From: a virus
Direction: 5' to 3' (one strand)
DNA length: 64,000 nucleotides
Virus record (IMG/VR): IMGVR_UViG_3300036790_000366
Span: 1-64,000 of that record
The position numbers and the translations under genes were made by a program. Below are positions 29,687 to 38,354 of this stretch, piece after piece. The stretch's first letter is position 1; each line of letters starts with the position of its first letter. The notes under the pieces are model-generated. The model did no database searches and had not been told where the DNA came from. It worked only from the letters and a program-made list of their open reading frames with translations.

Positions 29687-30204
29687 TACGCTTCCACCTT
29701 CCCGCCGCCGCCGCCGGTCTCGATGGCCGCCGCTAGCTCGCCCTGGTACCCGGGCTGGAGCGCGTCCCACGTGGGGGACGGACGGGCGGCCGGGTCGAGC
29801 GCCACCCGCTCCGGGAAGGAGACGAGCTGCGTTTCGATCTGCTTGGCCAGCCAGGAATCCGGAACCGACGGGTCGGAAGTCGGCGTGTATTCCTTGTCAC
29901 CCGGCTTGAACGAGTAGCGCTGCTGGTCCCCGGAATGGGTGACTTCGTACACTTCCCACTCGGAGTTGCTCCGCGGGTAGGAGTCGTGCCGCGTGTGCAC
30001 CACGGAACCGTCCGGCATGACCACGTGCTGACCGGCGTCGTCGTTCACGACCACCGGACCGGTCGGTGCTTCCGCCTCCGGGTCCTCTTCCTCGTCCTCC
30101 GCGGGGGCTTCCGGCGCCTCCGCCCCCTCTTCGGTGGTCTCGGTCTCCGGCTCTTCCTCCGGGGCCTCTACGGGCTCCTGCGGGGCTTCGGTCGTGTCGG
30201 TCAT
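29686..30204 (-). CDS. Acidic N-terminal head-module protein (172 aa)
   Basis: ATG at 30204. The first 50 residues are a Glu/Pro/Ala low-complexity stretch. The rest looks folded (VVMPDGSVVHTRHDSYPRSN, SEWEVYEVTHSG). Its place just downstream of the capsid genes suggests a capsid accessory or chaperone. The acidic part may mimic DNA or regulate assembly; this is speculation. Confidence 0.72.
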   Translation of the reverse strand: MTDTTEAPQEPVEAPEEEPETETTEEGAEAPEAPAEDEEEDPEAEAPTGPVVVNDDAGQHVVMPDGSVVHTRHDSYPRSNSEWEVYEVTHSGDQQRYSFKPGDKEYTPTSDPSVPDSWLAKQIETQLVSFPERVALDPAARPSPTWDALQPGYQGELAAAIETGGGGGKVEA

Positions 30205-30207
30205 GGC

Positions 30208-30813
30208 CTATCCCTTCTTCCTCAGAACCTTCGTCGGAGCCTTGCGGTTCTCTCCGACGTTCGGGAGGTTCGTGGTGTTGCGGACGGTGGGGAGCGCGGC
30301 GGGGCGCGGCATCCCGGTGTGCTTGGACTTCACGCCGCCGAGGTCGATCTTCTCCACGATGGTCTTCTCACCGGTGGGGTCGAATTCCTCCGTGGGCTTG
30401 GCGGCAGGGGCCTGAGCCTTCCCCTGCTTGGCCAGAAGTTCGGCACGGCGTGCGTCCAGCTCTGCGATTTCCTCGGCGATGGTCTGCGCGGCGAACTTCT
30501 CCGCGTCCTGCGCGGCAACCCGCTCCGCGTACTCCGCCAACCACCGGTCGAGCTCCGACTGATTGATGTAGACGGGTTCGAGCAGCTGCTGACGCAGGTA
30601 CATGCCGATGTTCTTCCACGACTGCGCCTCGGGAACGTAGTCCCCGAAGACCCGGTCGTGCGCGCCGACGCCGTCCCCGTCGGCCACCAGGAGCTTGGTC
30701 AGCGCCTTGTAGCACTTGATGGTGGGGTCGTTGCTCGGGACGGCACGGGGCTTCGCCGGTCGAACTGCGGCCGCCCCGGGCTTCCGCGGCTTCTTCAAAG
30801 TCTTCTCGGTCAT
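30208..30813 (-). CDS. Head-module protein with basic ends (201 aa)
   Basis: ATG at 30813. A basic, Pro/Ala-rich N-terminus (KKPRKPGAAAVRPAKPR) is followed by a folded segment, a long helix (AQTIAEEIAELDARRAELLA) and a basic C-terminus. No family recognised. Directly downstream of the major capsid gene. Confidence 0.72.
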   Translation of the reverse strand: MTEKTLKKPRKPGAAAVRPAKPRAVPSNDPTIKCYKALTKLLVADGDGVGAHDRVFGDYVPEAQSWKNIGMYLRQQLLEPVYINQSELDRWLAEYAERVAAQDAEKFAAQTIAEEIAELDARRAELLAKQGKAQAPAAKPTEEFDPTGEKTIVEKIDLGGVKSKHTGMPRPAALPTVRNTTNLPNVGENRKAPTKVLRKKG

Positions 30814-30825
30814 GTTCTTCGGTCC

Positions 30826-31851
30826 TTACGAAACCGGGTTGGCGACGCAGCCGGAAAGGAACGTTCCCAGTTCCGGAGCCGTCAGCTGGCAGACGTACGA
30901 GGCCTCGATCTCGATGCGGTCCGAGGCGATGTGCTCCATGCGGTACTTCTTGATGCGCCCGCCCCACGCGGAGGCACCGAGGTAGCCATTCCACGCGAAG
31001 GTGTAGCCCGCGGACGGGGTGTTCCGGGAGGGACGCGGGGCCGAGTAGATGAGCAGGATTCCGTTGGAGTCCGCCGCGTTGCTCGCACCGGTGATCCACT
31101 GCGTGGTCGGCGCGGTGTCCGCAACGATTTCTTCGTCCTGGTTCGTGGCCTGGACGGCGGACGCCACGAGAACCTGGTCGATGCCCACGGCACGCGCGAT
31201 CAGCTGCTCCGTGATGAAGCCCGCCTGCGTGTACTTGATGCGCTCGATGATTTCCGGGTGGTCCAACAGCGCGTTGTACGCGTTCGCGGAGAAGACCGCG
31301 ATGTTCGGCATCATGCCGGTGCGCCGCTTGAAACGCAGCATCGCAGCGCGGAACACCTCGATCGGCTGCGAACCCGCCAGGTCGAACTGCGTGAACTGCG
31401 TGGAACTCGGCGAAGTGCTCGCCACGCCGGTGAGGGTTTCTCCCCAGACGCTCGAAGCGAAGTAGGAACTCACCCACTGGAGGTCGCGCCGGATGAGCAG
31501 CTGCTGCGTGATGAGTTCCGTGCCCGCGGTGTCGAACTGAAAATTTGCGTCCGCGTTGGAACGCAGCTGGTCTTCCACGTCGTAGTGCAGGCCCCACACC
31601 TGAGTGGTGTAGGTGTTCTTCGTGAACGTCCAGTCCACACCCGGGGTTTCAGTACCCGGCGCGCGGAGCGCAGCCTGAGACTGAAGGTAGCTCCTACGGC
31701 CGAAGCGGTAGTAGAAGTCGGAGATGTGGTCCACCGGAACGACGGGGAAGACCTTGTCCGCGATGAAGTCCTTGCTCTGCTGCGCGTAGGCAATCATCAC
31801 CTGCGTCAGCGGGACCATCACGTGGACGTCGGACGGGCTGATGTTCGGCAC
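30826..31851 (-). CDS. Major capsid protein
   Basis: 341 residues, ATG at 31851. The order of segments (FIADKVFPVVPVDHISDFYY; YDVEDQLRSNAD; RFKRRTGMMPNIAVFSANAY; a C-terminal IASDRIEIEASYVCQL) fits major capsid proteins of the HK97 fold in actinophages. The decoration protein lies upstream and scaffold and protease genes precede it, as expected. Confidence 0.9.
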   Translation of the reverse strand: MPNISPSDVHVMVPLTQVMIAYAQQSKDFIADKVFPVVPVDHISDFYYRFGRRSYLQSQAALRAPGTETPGVDWTFTKNTYTTQVWGLHYDVEDQLRSNADANFQFDTAGTELITQQLLIRRDLQWVSSYFASSVWGETLTGVASTSPSSTQFTQFDLAGSQPIEVFRAAMLRFKRRTGMMPNIAVFSANAYNALLDHPEIIERIKYTQAGFITEQLIARAVGIDQVLVASAVQATNQDEEIVADTAPTTQWITGASNAADSNGILLIYSAPRPSRNTPSAGYTFAWNGYLGASAWGGRIKKYRMEHIASDRIEIEASYVCQLTAPELGTFLSGCVANPVS

Positions 31852-31882
31852 TAGTTCACCCTCTCTGTTTTCTCGTGGCCGT

Positions 31883-32317
31883 TTAGATAACCGCGCCGAA
31901 AGGCTTCAGGCACACGGCGATCATGAAGCCCGTCGCGTTGGCCGAAGCCTCTTCGGCGATACCGATGCAGCCCGCGGAGGAGGTCTGCGTGTGGGTGACC
32001 ATGCCGAAAGCGTCCAGGTACAGCTTCGTACCGACCACGATCGAGGCGTCGGAGGAACGCACCCGGCTGACGCCGGAGAGCATCACCGTGGCCGCCTGCG
32101 TGGGCGGTGTCTTGGACTGAATGATGCCCACCGCGTTGTCCGTGGCGGCCGTCACCGGGACCAGCAGACCGGCCGAGAACTTCACGAACATGTACTGGTA
32201 CCCGTTCGGGCACGAGATGCCGTTGACCGTGCACGCGACGGACAGGTCCGAGTTCGCGGAACCGGCCGTGCCGCCCGCGATCCAGCTGCGCTGGAAGCCC
32301 TGGATTTCGAGAGCCAT
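31883..32317 (-). CDS. Head decoration / DUF2190-like protein (144 aa)
   Basis: ATG at 32317. A beta-barrel-type protein (GLLVPVTAATDNAVGIIQSK, GTKLYLDAFGMVTHT, SANATGFMIAVCLKP) with the signature of small capsid-stabilising proteins. It sits between the scaffold-like gene and the major capsid gene. Confidence 0.8.
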   Translation of the reverse strand: MALEIQGFQRSWIAGGTAGSANSDLSVACTVNGISCPNGYQYMFVKFSAGLLVPVTAATDNAVGIIQSKTPPTQAATVMLSGVSRVRSSDASIVVGTKLYLDAFGMVTHTQTSSAGCIGIAEEASANATGFMIAVCLKPFGAVI

Positions 32318-32353
32318 TTTCTTCCTTCCTACTTCTCGGAGTTTCCAGGGCCT

Positions 32354-34252
32354 TTAGAGGTGCTTGGCTTCCTGGTAGAACTCGCCCGGGTGCTCCTTCA
32401 TGTAGTCCACCACGAGCTGTTCCTTGGTGGGGCCGTCCGCGCCGGACTTCGCCACGATGGACTCGGCAGCCGCGTAGGCCTGCGTCATCTTGGCCTGCAT
32501 GTCGTCCCCGCCGAGGACCGCTCCGCCGGTCATCCCGTGCTGCTTGAGAACGGTGGAGTCCGACACGATGTTCGCCGAGGCCTGAAGCATCTGCTCCAGT
32601 TCCGCGCCCATCTCCGGGTCGGTCTCGTAGGCGGTGCGCAGCTGCTTGGCGACCTTCGCCTCGTCGTAGCCGGGAATCCCCTTGAGGTTCCGCGCCTTCC
32701 CGATGTACGTGGCGACCTGCTTCTCTTCCAGAAGCTCGTCCAGCCGCGCGAACTTCGCCTTGGTCAGCGCATCCGGCTCGTTCTCGCCCTGGCCGCCGAC
32801 GTTCTTGTACAGCTTCTTCTTGCCCACGACGGTTTCCACCTTCTCATTCTTGTTGGCACGGGTGGAGGTCTTCAGCCTCCCCATGGAGTTCGTCGCCACC
32901 GAATCCATCTTGTCCGCGTCCTCGCCCTCGGACGCCTCGTCGGACATCTCGGAGGCCGGGGAGGCCTTGGCGAGAAGTTCGTACACCTCGGATGCGACGG
33001 ACTCCACCTGAGCGTCCAGCGTTGTGGACTTCGTGATGGAGGAACCGGCGAACCATTCCTGCGCGCCAGCGTTCAGCACGTCCAGGAAGTCTTCTACCAC
33101 CGCCGGGTACAGGTCCGGACGGTTCTTCTCGTGGATGGCCGCGAGGTTCTTCGCCAGCCGCACGGACAGGTTCGCCGCCTCCACGGCCACGAGGGCCTTC
33201 TGCACGTCCTCGGCACTCATGCCCTTGGACTTGTCCAGCGGGTTGTTCGGAGGCGCCACAGCGGTCCTCTGCCGGGTCGTGTGCTTGCTGTGACCCGTGC
33301 CGGTTCCGTTCCGCTTCACCCCCGGCTTGCTATAGATGCCGTCGGAGGTCCCGTGGTCCATGATGTCCAGACCTTCGGAGTTGGTCTTCTTCTTCCGCGC
33401 CTTGCCGATCCGGAGCGCGCGGTTCGCATCGGACATCGTGGATTCCAGCCGTGTCTGCGCCGGGACGGTGGGCTGCGAGTTCTCGCGGTAGAGCTGCGCC
33501 GCGTTCTCGGTCACCGTCTGGCTGCCGCCGTCGGTCAGGTCGTAGGAGTCGAGGCCGGGATTCTTCTTGGCCAGCTTCTTCTTCTTGCCCAGCGGGGCAC
33601 GCGACTTGTGCGTGGCCATGGTGGAGTCGGAAGCGTTCGTCGCGGTGTTCTGGAAGCCGCCGCCCTTGTTCGGACGGGTTCCGGTGGGCTTGGTCTCGGC
33701 GAGCGCCTCGATGTCCGAGTCGTCGTCTTCGCCCTCCTTCTCGGATTCCAGGGCCTCGTTGTCCACCGTGTCCACGGACTCGCCGGTGGCCTTCCCGATT
33801 TCCTCGTCGAACCAACCGTCGTTGCTCTTGCTCATCGAAGACCTCTCAACAGAATCCCCCAGCGCTTCGCCGTTCTCCCCGTTGTCCTGGTCGTACTGCT
33901 CGTCCTCGAACGTGTAGCCGCTGGCGTTCGAAGTCGAGTTCGTTGCGTCGTCGTTCTTCGGGGGCTTCTTCGGGTTCGTCACCGTCTTCGTGACCAGGAC
34001 CCTGGTCTTGGCCAGATCGGTGGAACCGCAGCGCTTGCACTTGCTGGCACCCTTGGCGTTCATCATGCCGCAGTGGTTGCACTTGATCTGGCCCATGGCC
34101 TTGCGCACGGTGAACGTCTGGGGAGAGTTCCTGCGCAGCCCCTTGTTCTTGGCCAGAAGAATGTCGGCGTGCTCGTTGGCGCCGTCGCCCACCAGGTCCA
34201 CCCGGTTGTACTTCATTCCGGTGAGCGCCTGCCGCTTTCGTACCTGCGTCAC
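32354..34252 (-). CDS. Scaffold-like protein with zinc ribbon and protease C-terminal motif (632 aa)
   Basis: GTG at 34252 overlapping the stop of the protease gene (GTGA), with GGAGGAGG upstream. The first 35 residues (NRVDLVGDGANEHADILLAK) look like the conserved end of XkdF-type proteases. Residues about 55-80 form a double CxxC zinc ribbon (CNHCGMMNAKGASKCKRCG). The rest is long, polar, charged and mostly helical with disordered linkers, as expected of a scaffold. The position before decoration and major capsid genes supports that. It might also be made as a fusion with the protease by frameshifting. Confidence 0.75.
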   Translation of the reverse strand: MTQVRKRQALTGMKYNRVDLVGDGANEHADILLAKNKGLRRNSPQTFTVRKAMGQIKCNHCGMMNAKGASKCKRCGSTDLAKTRVLVTKTVTNPKKPPKNDDATNSTSNASGYTFEDEQYDQDNGENGEALGDSVERSSMSKSNDGWFDEEIGKATGESVDTVDNEALESEKEGEDDDSDIEALAETKPTGTRPNKGGGFQNTATNASDSTMATHKSRAPLGKKKKLAKKNPGLDSYDLTDGGSQTVTENAAQLYRENSQPTVPAQTRLESTMSDANRALRIGKARKKKTNSEGLDIMDHGTSDGIYSKPGVKRNGTGTGHSKHTTRQRTAVAPPNNPLDKSKGMSAEDVQKALVAVEAANLSVRLAKNLAAIHEKNRPDLYPAVVEDFLDVLNAGAQEWFAGSSITKSTTLDAQVESVASEVYELLAKASPASEMSDEASEGEDADKMDSVATNSMGRLKTSTRANKNEKVETVVGKKKLYKNVGGQGENEPDALTKAKFARLDELLEEKQVATYIGKARNLKGIPGYDEAKVAKQLRTAYETDPEMGAELEQMLQASANIVSDSTVLKQHGMTGGAVLGGDDMQAKMTQAYAAAESIVAKSGADGPTKEQLVVDYMKEHPGEFYQEAKHL

Positions 34253-34764
34253 AGCGGGATCCTCCTCCCTGTTCCCTGGACCGAGAACATCTTGTACTTG
34301 CCTTTCTTCACACCGTCCCACGCCATCGGGTCGTCGATGTGGAAGCCGGTCCACCACGCGATGGGGAGAACCCCCGAGGGGATTCCCATGGCTTTCCACT
34401 TCTCCGGGGTGGACACGAAGCTCTCGATGAGAGTCCCCTTGCCGCCCTTGCCGATGTGCTCGGTTCCCTGGTCGCGCCCGTTGAGGGTGAAGTCGTAGGC
34501 CGCGTCCTCGATGTCCTCGACACTTTTGAGGACGTCGCCCTGCCAGTCGGTGTACTCGCGGTACCGCCCGTTGTCCGGAAGATATCCGACGGAAGCCCAT
34601 CCGAAGACGTTCTGCTTCTCGACGTTGAACTTCTGGATCCGGTGGACGGTACGGAAAGAAAAATCGTCCCGCCCCTTTAGAACTCGTCCCTCCATGCTCG
34701 GAATTTTCACTCCGACACTTTCGGAAAAGTTCCAGAACTCCTCGTCCGTGATTGTAAGGCCCAT
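34249..34764 (-). CDS. XkdF-like prohead protease
   Basis: 171 residues, ATG at 34764. The core (KQNVFGWASVGYLPDNGRYR, DWQGDVLKSVEDIEDAAYDF, HIGKGGKGTLIESFVSTPE, GFHIDDPMAWDGVKKGKYK, MFSVQGTG) follows the XkdF/S78-type phage serine protease pattern. A His (TEHIG) and a Ser (ESFVS or SVQG) are candidate catalytic residues. The usual C-terminal motif is missing here and appears at the start of the next, overlapping gene. Confidence 0.8.
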   Translation of the reverse strand: MGLTITDEEFWNFSESVGVKIPSMEGRVLKGRDDFSFRTVHRIQKFNVEKQNVFGWASVGYLPDNGRYREYTDWQGDVLKSVEDIEDAAYDFTLNGRDQGTEHIGKGGKGTLIESFVSTPEKWKAMGIPSGVLPIAWWTGFHIDDPMAWDGVKKGKYKMFSVQGTGRRIPL

Positions 34765-34768
34765 GTTT

Positions 34769-35260
34769 TTACTCCGTCAAACCGGAGAAGCAGGAAACCG
34801 CGGACTCGAAAAGTTCCGCAGACTTGTCCACGGAAGTCTTTTGCGCCAGCGGGTTCTTCACGCCCATCGCCCTGGCCCGCCTTCCGATCAGGCGCTTTGC
34901 CGCACCGACGTCCCCGTGGCCGGAACGCGCAAGGGTCGCCGCGTTCTTCAGATCCTCCGGGTCCTGGATCGGATACGAGTTGTTGGGGAGCGCCTTGCCC
35001 TGCGCCGCCAGGGACCGGCGGTTCTTCGCCGAGTGGAACTTCTTCTGGATTTTCATCTTGTTCACCCAATCGGGACTGTACTCGATCTGCTTCACCTTGC
35101 GCTTATGGTTCTTGTTCCGCGCCTTGCGCTCGTCGTCCATCGCGGTGGAGAACTTCTTCTGCTTCTTCCGCGGAGGCGCCATACCGGCGCCGTCCGTCTC
35201 GCTGTTCACCTCAGCGAGGACGTGAACGTCCGACGGGGTCAGGTTCGGCAAGGGAGTCAC
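34769..35260 (-). CDS. DUF6582-like capsid-region protein (163 aa)
   Basis: ATG at 35260. A basic N-terminal region (APPRKKQKKF, KARNKNHKRKVKQ) precedes the motif ALPNNSYPIQDPEDLKNAAT and AAKRLIGRRARAMG, which matches DUF6582-type domains seen next to phage capsid proteases. It may be a capsid-assembly or nucleic-acid-binding accessory. Starts with PNLTPSDVHVL, which resembles the first residues of the major capsid protein (PNISPSDVHVM). Confidence 0.75.
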   Translation of the reverse strand: MTPLPNLTPSDVHVLAEVNSETDGAGMAPPRKKQKKFSTAMDDERKARNKNHKRKVKQIEYSPDWVNKMKIQKKFHSAKNRRSLAAQGKALPNNSYPIQDPEDLKNAATLARSGHGDVGAAKRLIGRRARAMGVKNPLAQKTSVDKSAELFESAVSCFSGLTE

Positions 35261-35741
35261 CCCGCTCCGCGTTCTTGAACCGGGCGAGAGCCAGTTCTAT
35301 GGCCTTGTCCGTCCACGCGTTGGCCAGCAGGTTCCACCGCGTGGTGAGCAGCGACTTCCGGCGTACCTGCACTGCACTGGACCCGGGATTGTCGCGCGCG
35401 TACTGGATCATCACCCGGGACATCTCCGCGCTCAGCCCCAGGGTGAGGCCGCGGATTTTCTTGGCCTCCTCCTGAGAGAAAGTCAGAAGTACCTGGTCGT
35501 TCGTGCGCTTGGCCAGCAGATCCTGCTGCGCCTGCACGACCTGCTCCAGGATCTCCTTGCCCATGTTCCTGTCCTGGAGCAGAAACGTGGACCCCAGGAA
35601 ATAGGCCACGTTCGCGTATACCTCGTAGAAGCCCAGCTGGATCGGGCCCATGTCCAGGCTCGGGAAGTTCCGGCAGCCGCGTGTCGTGGCCAGCCGCATC
35701 TTCGACTTCGCGTCGCCTTCTAGTTCCGGTGTCAGGTTCAC
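35211..35741 (-). CDS. Hypothetical head-module protein (176 aa)
   Basis: GTG at 35741 in a GTGA overlap with the portal gene. Helical throughout (ILEQVVQAQQDLLAKRTNDQ, LTTRWNLLANAWTDKAIELA). Overlaps the start of the next gene by 50 nt. Position between portal and protease suggests a head-assembly accessory. No family recognised. Confidence 0.72.
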   Translation of the reverse strand: MNLTPELEGDAKSKMRLATTRGCRNFPSLDMGPIQLGFYEVYANVAYFLGSTFLLQDRNMGKEILEQVVQAQQDLLAKRTNDQVLLTFSQEEAKKIRGLTLGLSAEMSRVMIQYARDNPGSSAVQVRRKSLLTTRWNLLANAWTDKAIELALARFKNAERGDSLAEPDPVGRSRPR

Positions 35742-38347
35742 TGTGCGATCACCCTCGGGAAGGGAGTGTTCGGGCTCCCGTTGACGGGACTGACCTGGTT
35801 GTTCGCAGACCATCTGATTTCCGCCTTGGCCTGCGGGACGTGCGCGTTGCAGCAGCGGTGCACGATCGCGTCGCCCTGCATGAAACGCTGCTTCTCCGGC
35901 TTCTGGCAGAAGTCGCACTTCTTCATCGCATACTTCACCGGGACCTGATTGACCGGTGCGCTCTTGGAGACCTTCGCCTCCCACCTGTCGCAGACGTCCT
36001 CGGAGTCGATCGCCCCCTTCACCAGGGAGCAGCCGTGCGGGCCGCGGAACATGACGCAGTTCCCGCACTTCCGGGAACCGATGGCCGGGCGGTATCGGAC
36101 GTCCTGCTTGGACATCTTCAGCCGCTTGGCCAGGGCGGCACTCGAATCCGGGTCGTCGCTGGTGTACTGCTGCGCGTGCATCTCGTCCCAGGGACCCGTG
36201 TTCTGTTCCACGTGCGCCACGTAGGTGGGGGCCGGGTAGCCCAGCCCGTGATAGGCCATGTAGTGGTGGTGGCCGTCCACGATCCTCAGCTTGTTGGAAC
36301 CGGGAACCCGCACCGCGACGATCGGCTTGTGCTTGCCCTCCTTGATCTCCTTGGAGAAGTCCTTCACCTTCTCCGGTTCGTGGGAGGCCGCCCAGGACTT
36401 CTGGTCCGCGGTGTCGAACATCTCCGTGGGGACCATCTCCGGGCCGGTCCACACCGCGTCCTTCATCCACTTCATGGACGACTTCGGGAAGTCGGAGGAC
36501 ATCTGCTTCTTCACGCGCTTGCGCACGCCGACGGTGTCCTGCGGCGCGATGTGCTTGGCCACGGAGCGGTTCTTCAGTCCGCCGGTGGACTTCGCCGGGG
36601 CGTTCTGCGCCGCCCTCGTGGAGATGGTGGCCCGCCGTGCCGCCGGGGGCTGCTTCGACTTCACCGGACCGGTGGACTTCGTCGGAGCGCCCGGCTTGGA
36701 GCCCTTCTGCTTCCCGCCGGACCCGACCGTCTTCGCCGCCCGGTTCGTCGCGGTCGCCTGCGCCGCGCCCTTGGCCGGTGCGTTGGCGCCCGTGGAGGGG
36801 GCACCAGGGGCCGCACCCGCCGCCCCGGCCGGTGGCTTAAGGGTGACCGGGTCCATGCGCTCCACGATGCTTCCCTGGGGCGCGGGGACCACACCTTCCG
36901 CGTTCGCGTCCCTCGCGGTGCGCTGCGCCATGTCCTGCTCCGCGGAGGAACTGGCCAGCATCGTGTCCAGCTGCTGGTTGATGATTTTCTCTTCGATGCC
37001 CTCGTTGACCGGGTTGCTCTCCCGGATCGGGAGCTTCGCGAACTCCCGCAGGTGGTTCTCCAGCTCGCTGTCCGGGAACAGCTGGGCACCGGCACCGGCC
37101 ATGGCGGAGATCAGGGTGGCCAGGTCGGTGAGCGTCGGCTTCTGCACGATGTCGTGCCGGAGCTTCGGGTAGGGGCCGTTGTTGATTCCGTTCATCCGGA
37201 ACAGCAGCGGGATGGCCCGGTTGTTTATCTCGTTCTCGATGTCGTTCAGGAAGGTTTCCAGGGCGGACTGGAACATGCTGGCCTTGGAGGTGGACAGCGC
37301 GTAGGAGCCGTTGTTCGTGGCGTCGTTCCCCAGCAGGAGGAAGTCGGCCAGAACCGTCATGGCGATGCGGGACTCGTACCGGCTGATGATTTCCTGCGTG
37401 GGGAACTGCCGGGAGCCGCCGGAGGTCAGGAGCTTGAACGTGTAGAGCTCGTGGCCCGCCGCGTCGTACGCCTGCGGCCAGACGATGCCCTCCTGCTCGT
37501 CCCGCCGGACGTTCTGCACCAGCTTGACGACCGAGGCCACCATGGCCTGATCCGCCTCGCTGGCGTTCTCCCCCAGCATCTCCGCGGGAACCGTGGCGAT
37601 CGGGATACCGGCCAGGTCGCGCTCTACGCCGATGGCCTCGATCTCTTCGATCCGCTTCAGGAAGTACCAGGAGCGGTAGGCCGTGCGCAGGACGGAGACG
37701 CCTTCCGGGTTGTCCTTCCAGGACTTCGTCCGGAAGTGCAGCGACTTCCCCAGCGGAAGATACCGCTCCGAGTAGTCGGGCGCGGGGCGCTGCCACATGC
37801 CGATCGTCTTGCCGGAGACCGGGGAGAAGTCCCACCTCCACCAGGATTCCTGAGCGATCGGCATGAACTTCTGCCAGCCGATCAGCCCGTCGTTCCACTG
37901 GGACGCGGTGGTGCCGAATTCGTCGATGACATCGTTGAAGCGCTGCTTGTAGCAGATCTCGAACCAGGACCACCCGTACGGCAGCATCGAGTTGACTTCG
38001 GAGATGAAGTCGGGCCAGCTCATCTCCATGTCGTCCCGGCACGAGGCGAGGAACTTGGCGCGCTCCTTGTCCACCTTCGATTCGCTGGCCGCCTCCTCGC
38101 GCCACAGCACCTTGCGCATGAACATGTCGATGGCGAACAAGACGGCGCCGATGACGGAGGAGTTCTGGGACATCTCCTGGTAGACGCTGACGGCCTTGCG
38201 GCCCATCAGCTGCGGGAGAAGTTCCTCGTAGATGTAGCCGTACGATCGCTTCAGGCCGCTCTGACCGAACTGTACGGCACCGAGACCCATCCGCGGTTCG
38301 GCGCCGGTAAGCGTGGGTGTCTTCCTCACCTTCAACTTCTGCGCCAC
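35738..38347 (-). CDS. Portal protein fused to ParB-like and Cys-rich modules (869 aa)
   Basis: GTG at 38347 (GAGGAAAAA upstream) preferred over GTG 38380, which would overlap the terminase by 26 nt. Residues 1-460 resemble Mu gp29/DUF935-type portals (SYGYIYEELLPQLMGRKAVS, WSWFEICYKQRF, FRTKSWKDNPEGVSVLRTAY). A long Ala/Pro/Lys linker follows. A ParB-like segment (KPIVAVRVPGSNKLRIVDG, HHHYMAYHGLGYP) is followed by a four-Cys motif (CGNCVMFRGPHGCSLVKG and a later Cys) and a final CDFCQ-CC zinc-like motif. The fusion of portal with a possible ParB-fold nuclease is unusual. Confidence 0.82.
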   Translation of the reverse strand: MAQKLKVRKTPTLTGAEPRMGLGAVQFGQSGLKRSYGYIYEELLPQLMGRKAVSVYQEMSQNSSVIGAVLFAIDMFMRKVLWREEAASESKVDKERAKFLASCRDDMEMSWPDFISEVNSMLPYGWSWFEICYKQRFNDVIDEFGTTASQWNDGLIGWQKFMPIAQESWWRWDFSPVSGKTIGMWQRPAPDYSERYLPLGKSLHFRTKSWKDNPEGVSVLRTAYRSWYFLKRIEEIEAIGVERDLAGIPIATVPAEMLGENASEADQAMVASVVKLVQNVRRDEQEGIVWPQAYDAAGHELYTFKLLTSGGSRQFPTQEIISRYESRIAMTVLADFLLLGNDATNNGSYALSTSKASMFQSALETFLNDIENEINNRAIPLLFRMNGINNGPYPKLRHDIVQKPTLTDLATLISAMAGAGAQLFPDSELENHLREFAKLPIRESNPVNEGIEEKIINQQLDTMLASSSAEQDMAQRTARDANAEGVVPAPQGSIVERMDPVTLKPPAGAAGAAPGAPSTGANAPAKGAAQATATNRAAKTVGSGGKQKGSKPGAPTKSTGPVKSKQPPAARRATISTRAAQNAPAKSTGGLKNRSVAKHIAPQDTVGVRKRVKKQMSSDFPKSSMKWMKDAVWTGPEMVPTEMFDTADQKSWAASHEPEKVKDFSKEIKEGKHKPIVAVRVPGSNKLRIVDGHHHYMAYHGLGYPAPTYVAHVEQNTGPWDEMHAQQYTSDDPDSSAALAKRLKMSKQDVRYRPAIGSRKCGNCVMFRGPHGCSLVKGAIDSEDVCDRWEAKVSKSAPVNQVPVKYAMKKCDFCQKPEKQRFMQGDAIVHRCCNAHVPQAKAEIRWSANNQVSPVNGSPNTPFPRVIAQ

Positions 38348-38354
38348 TTTTTCC

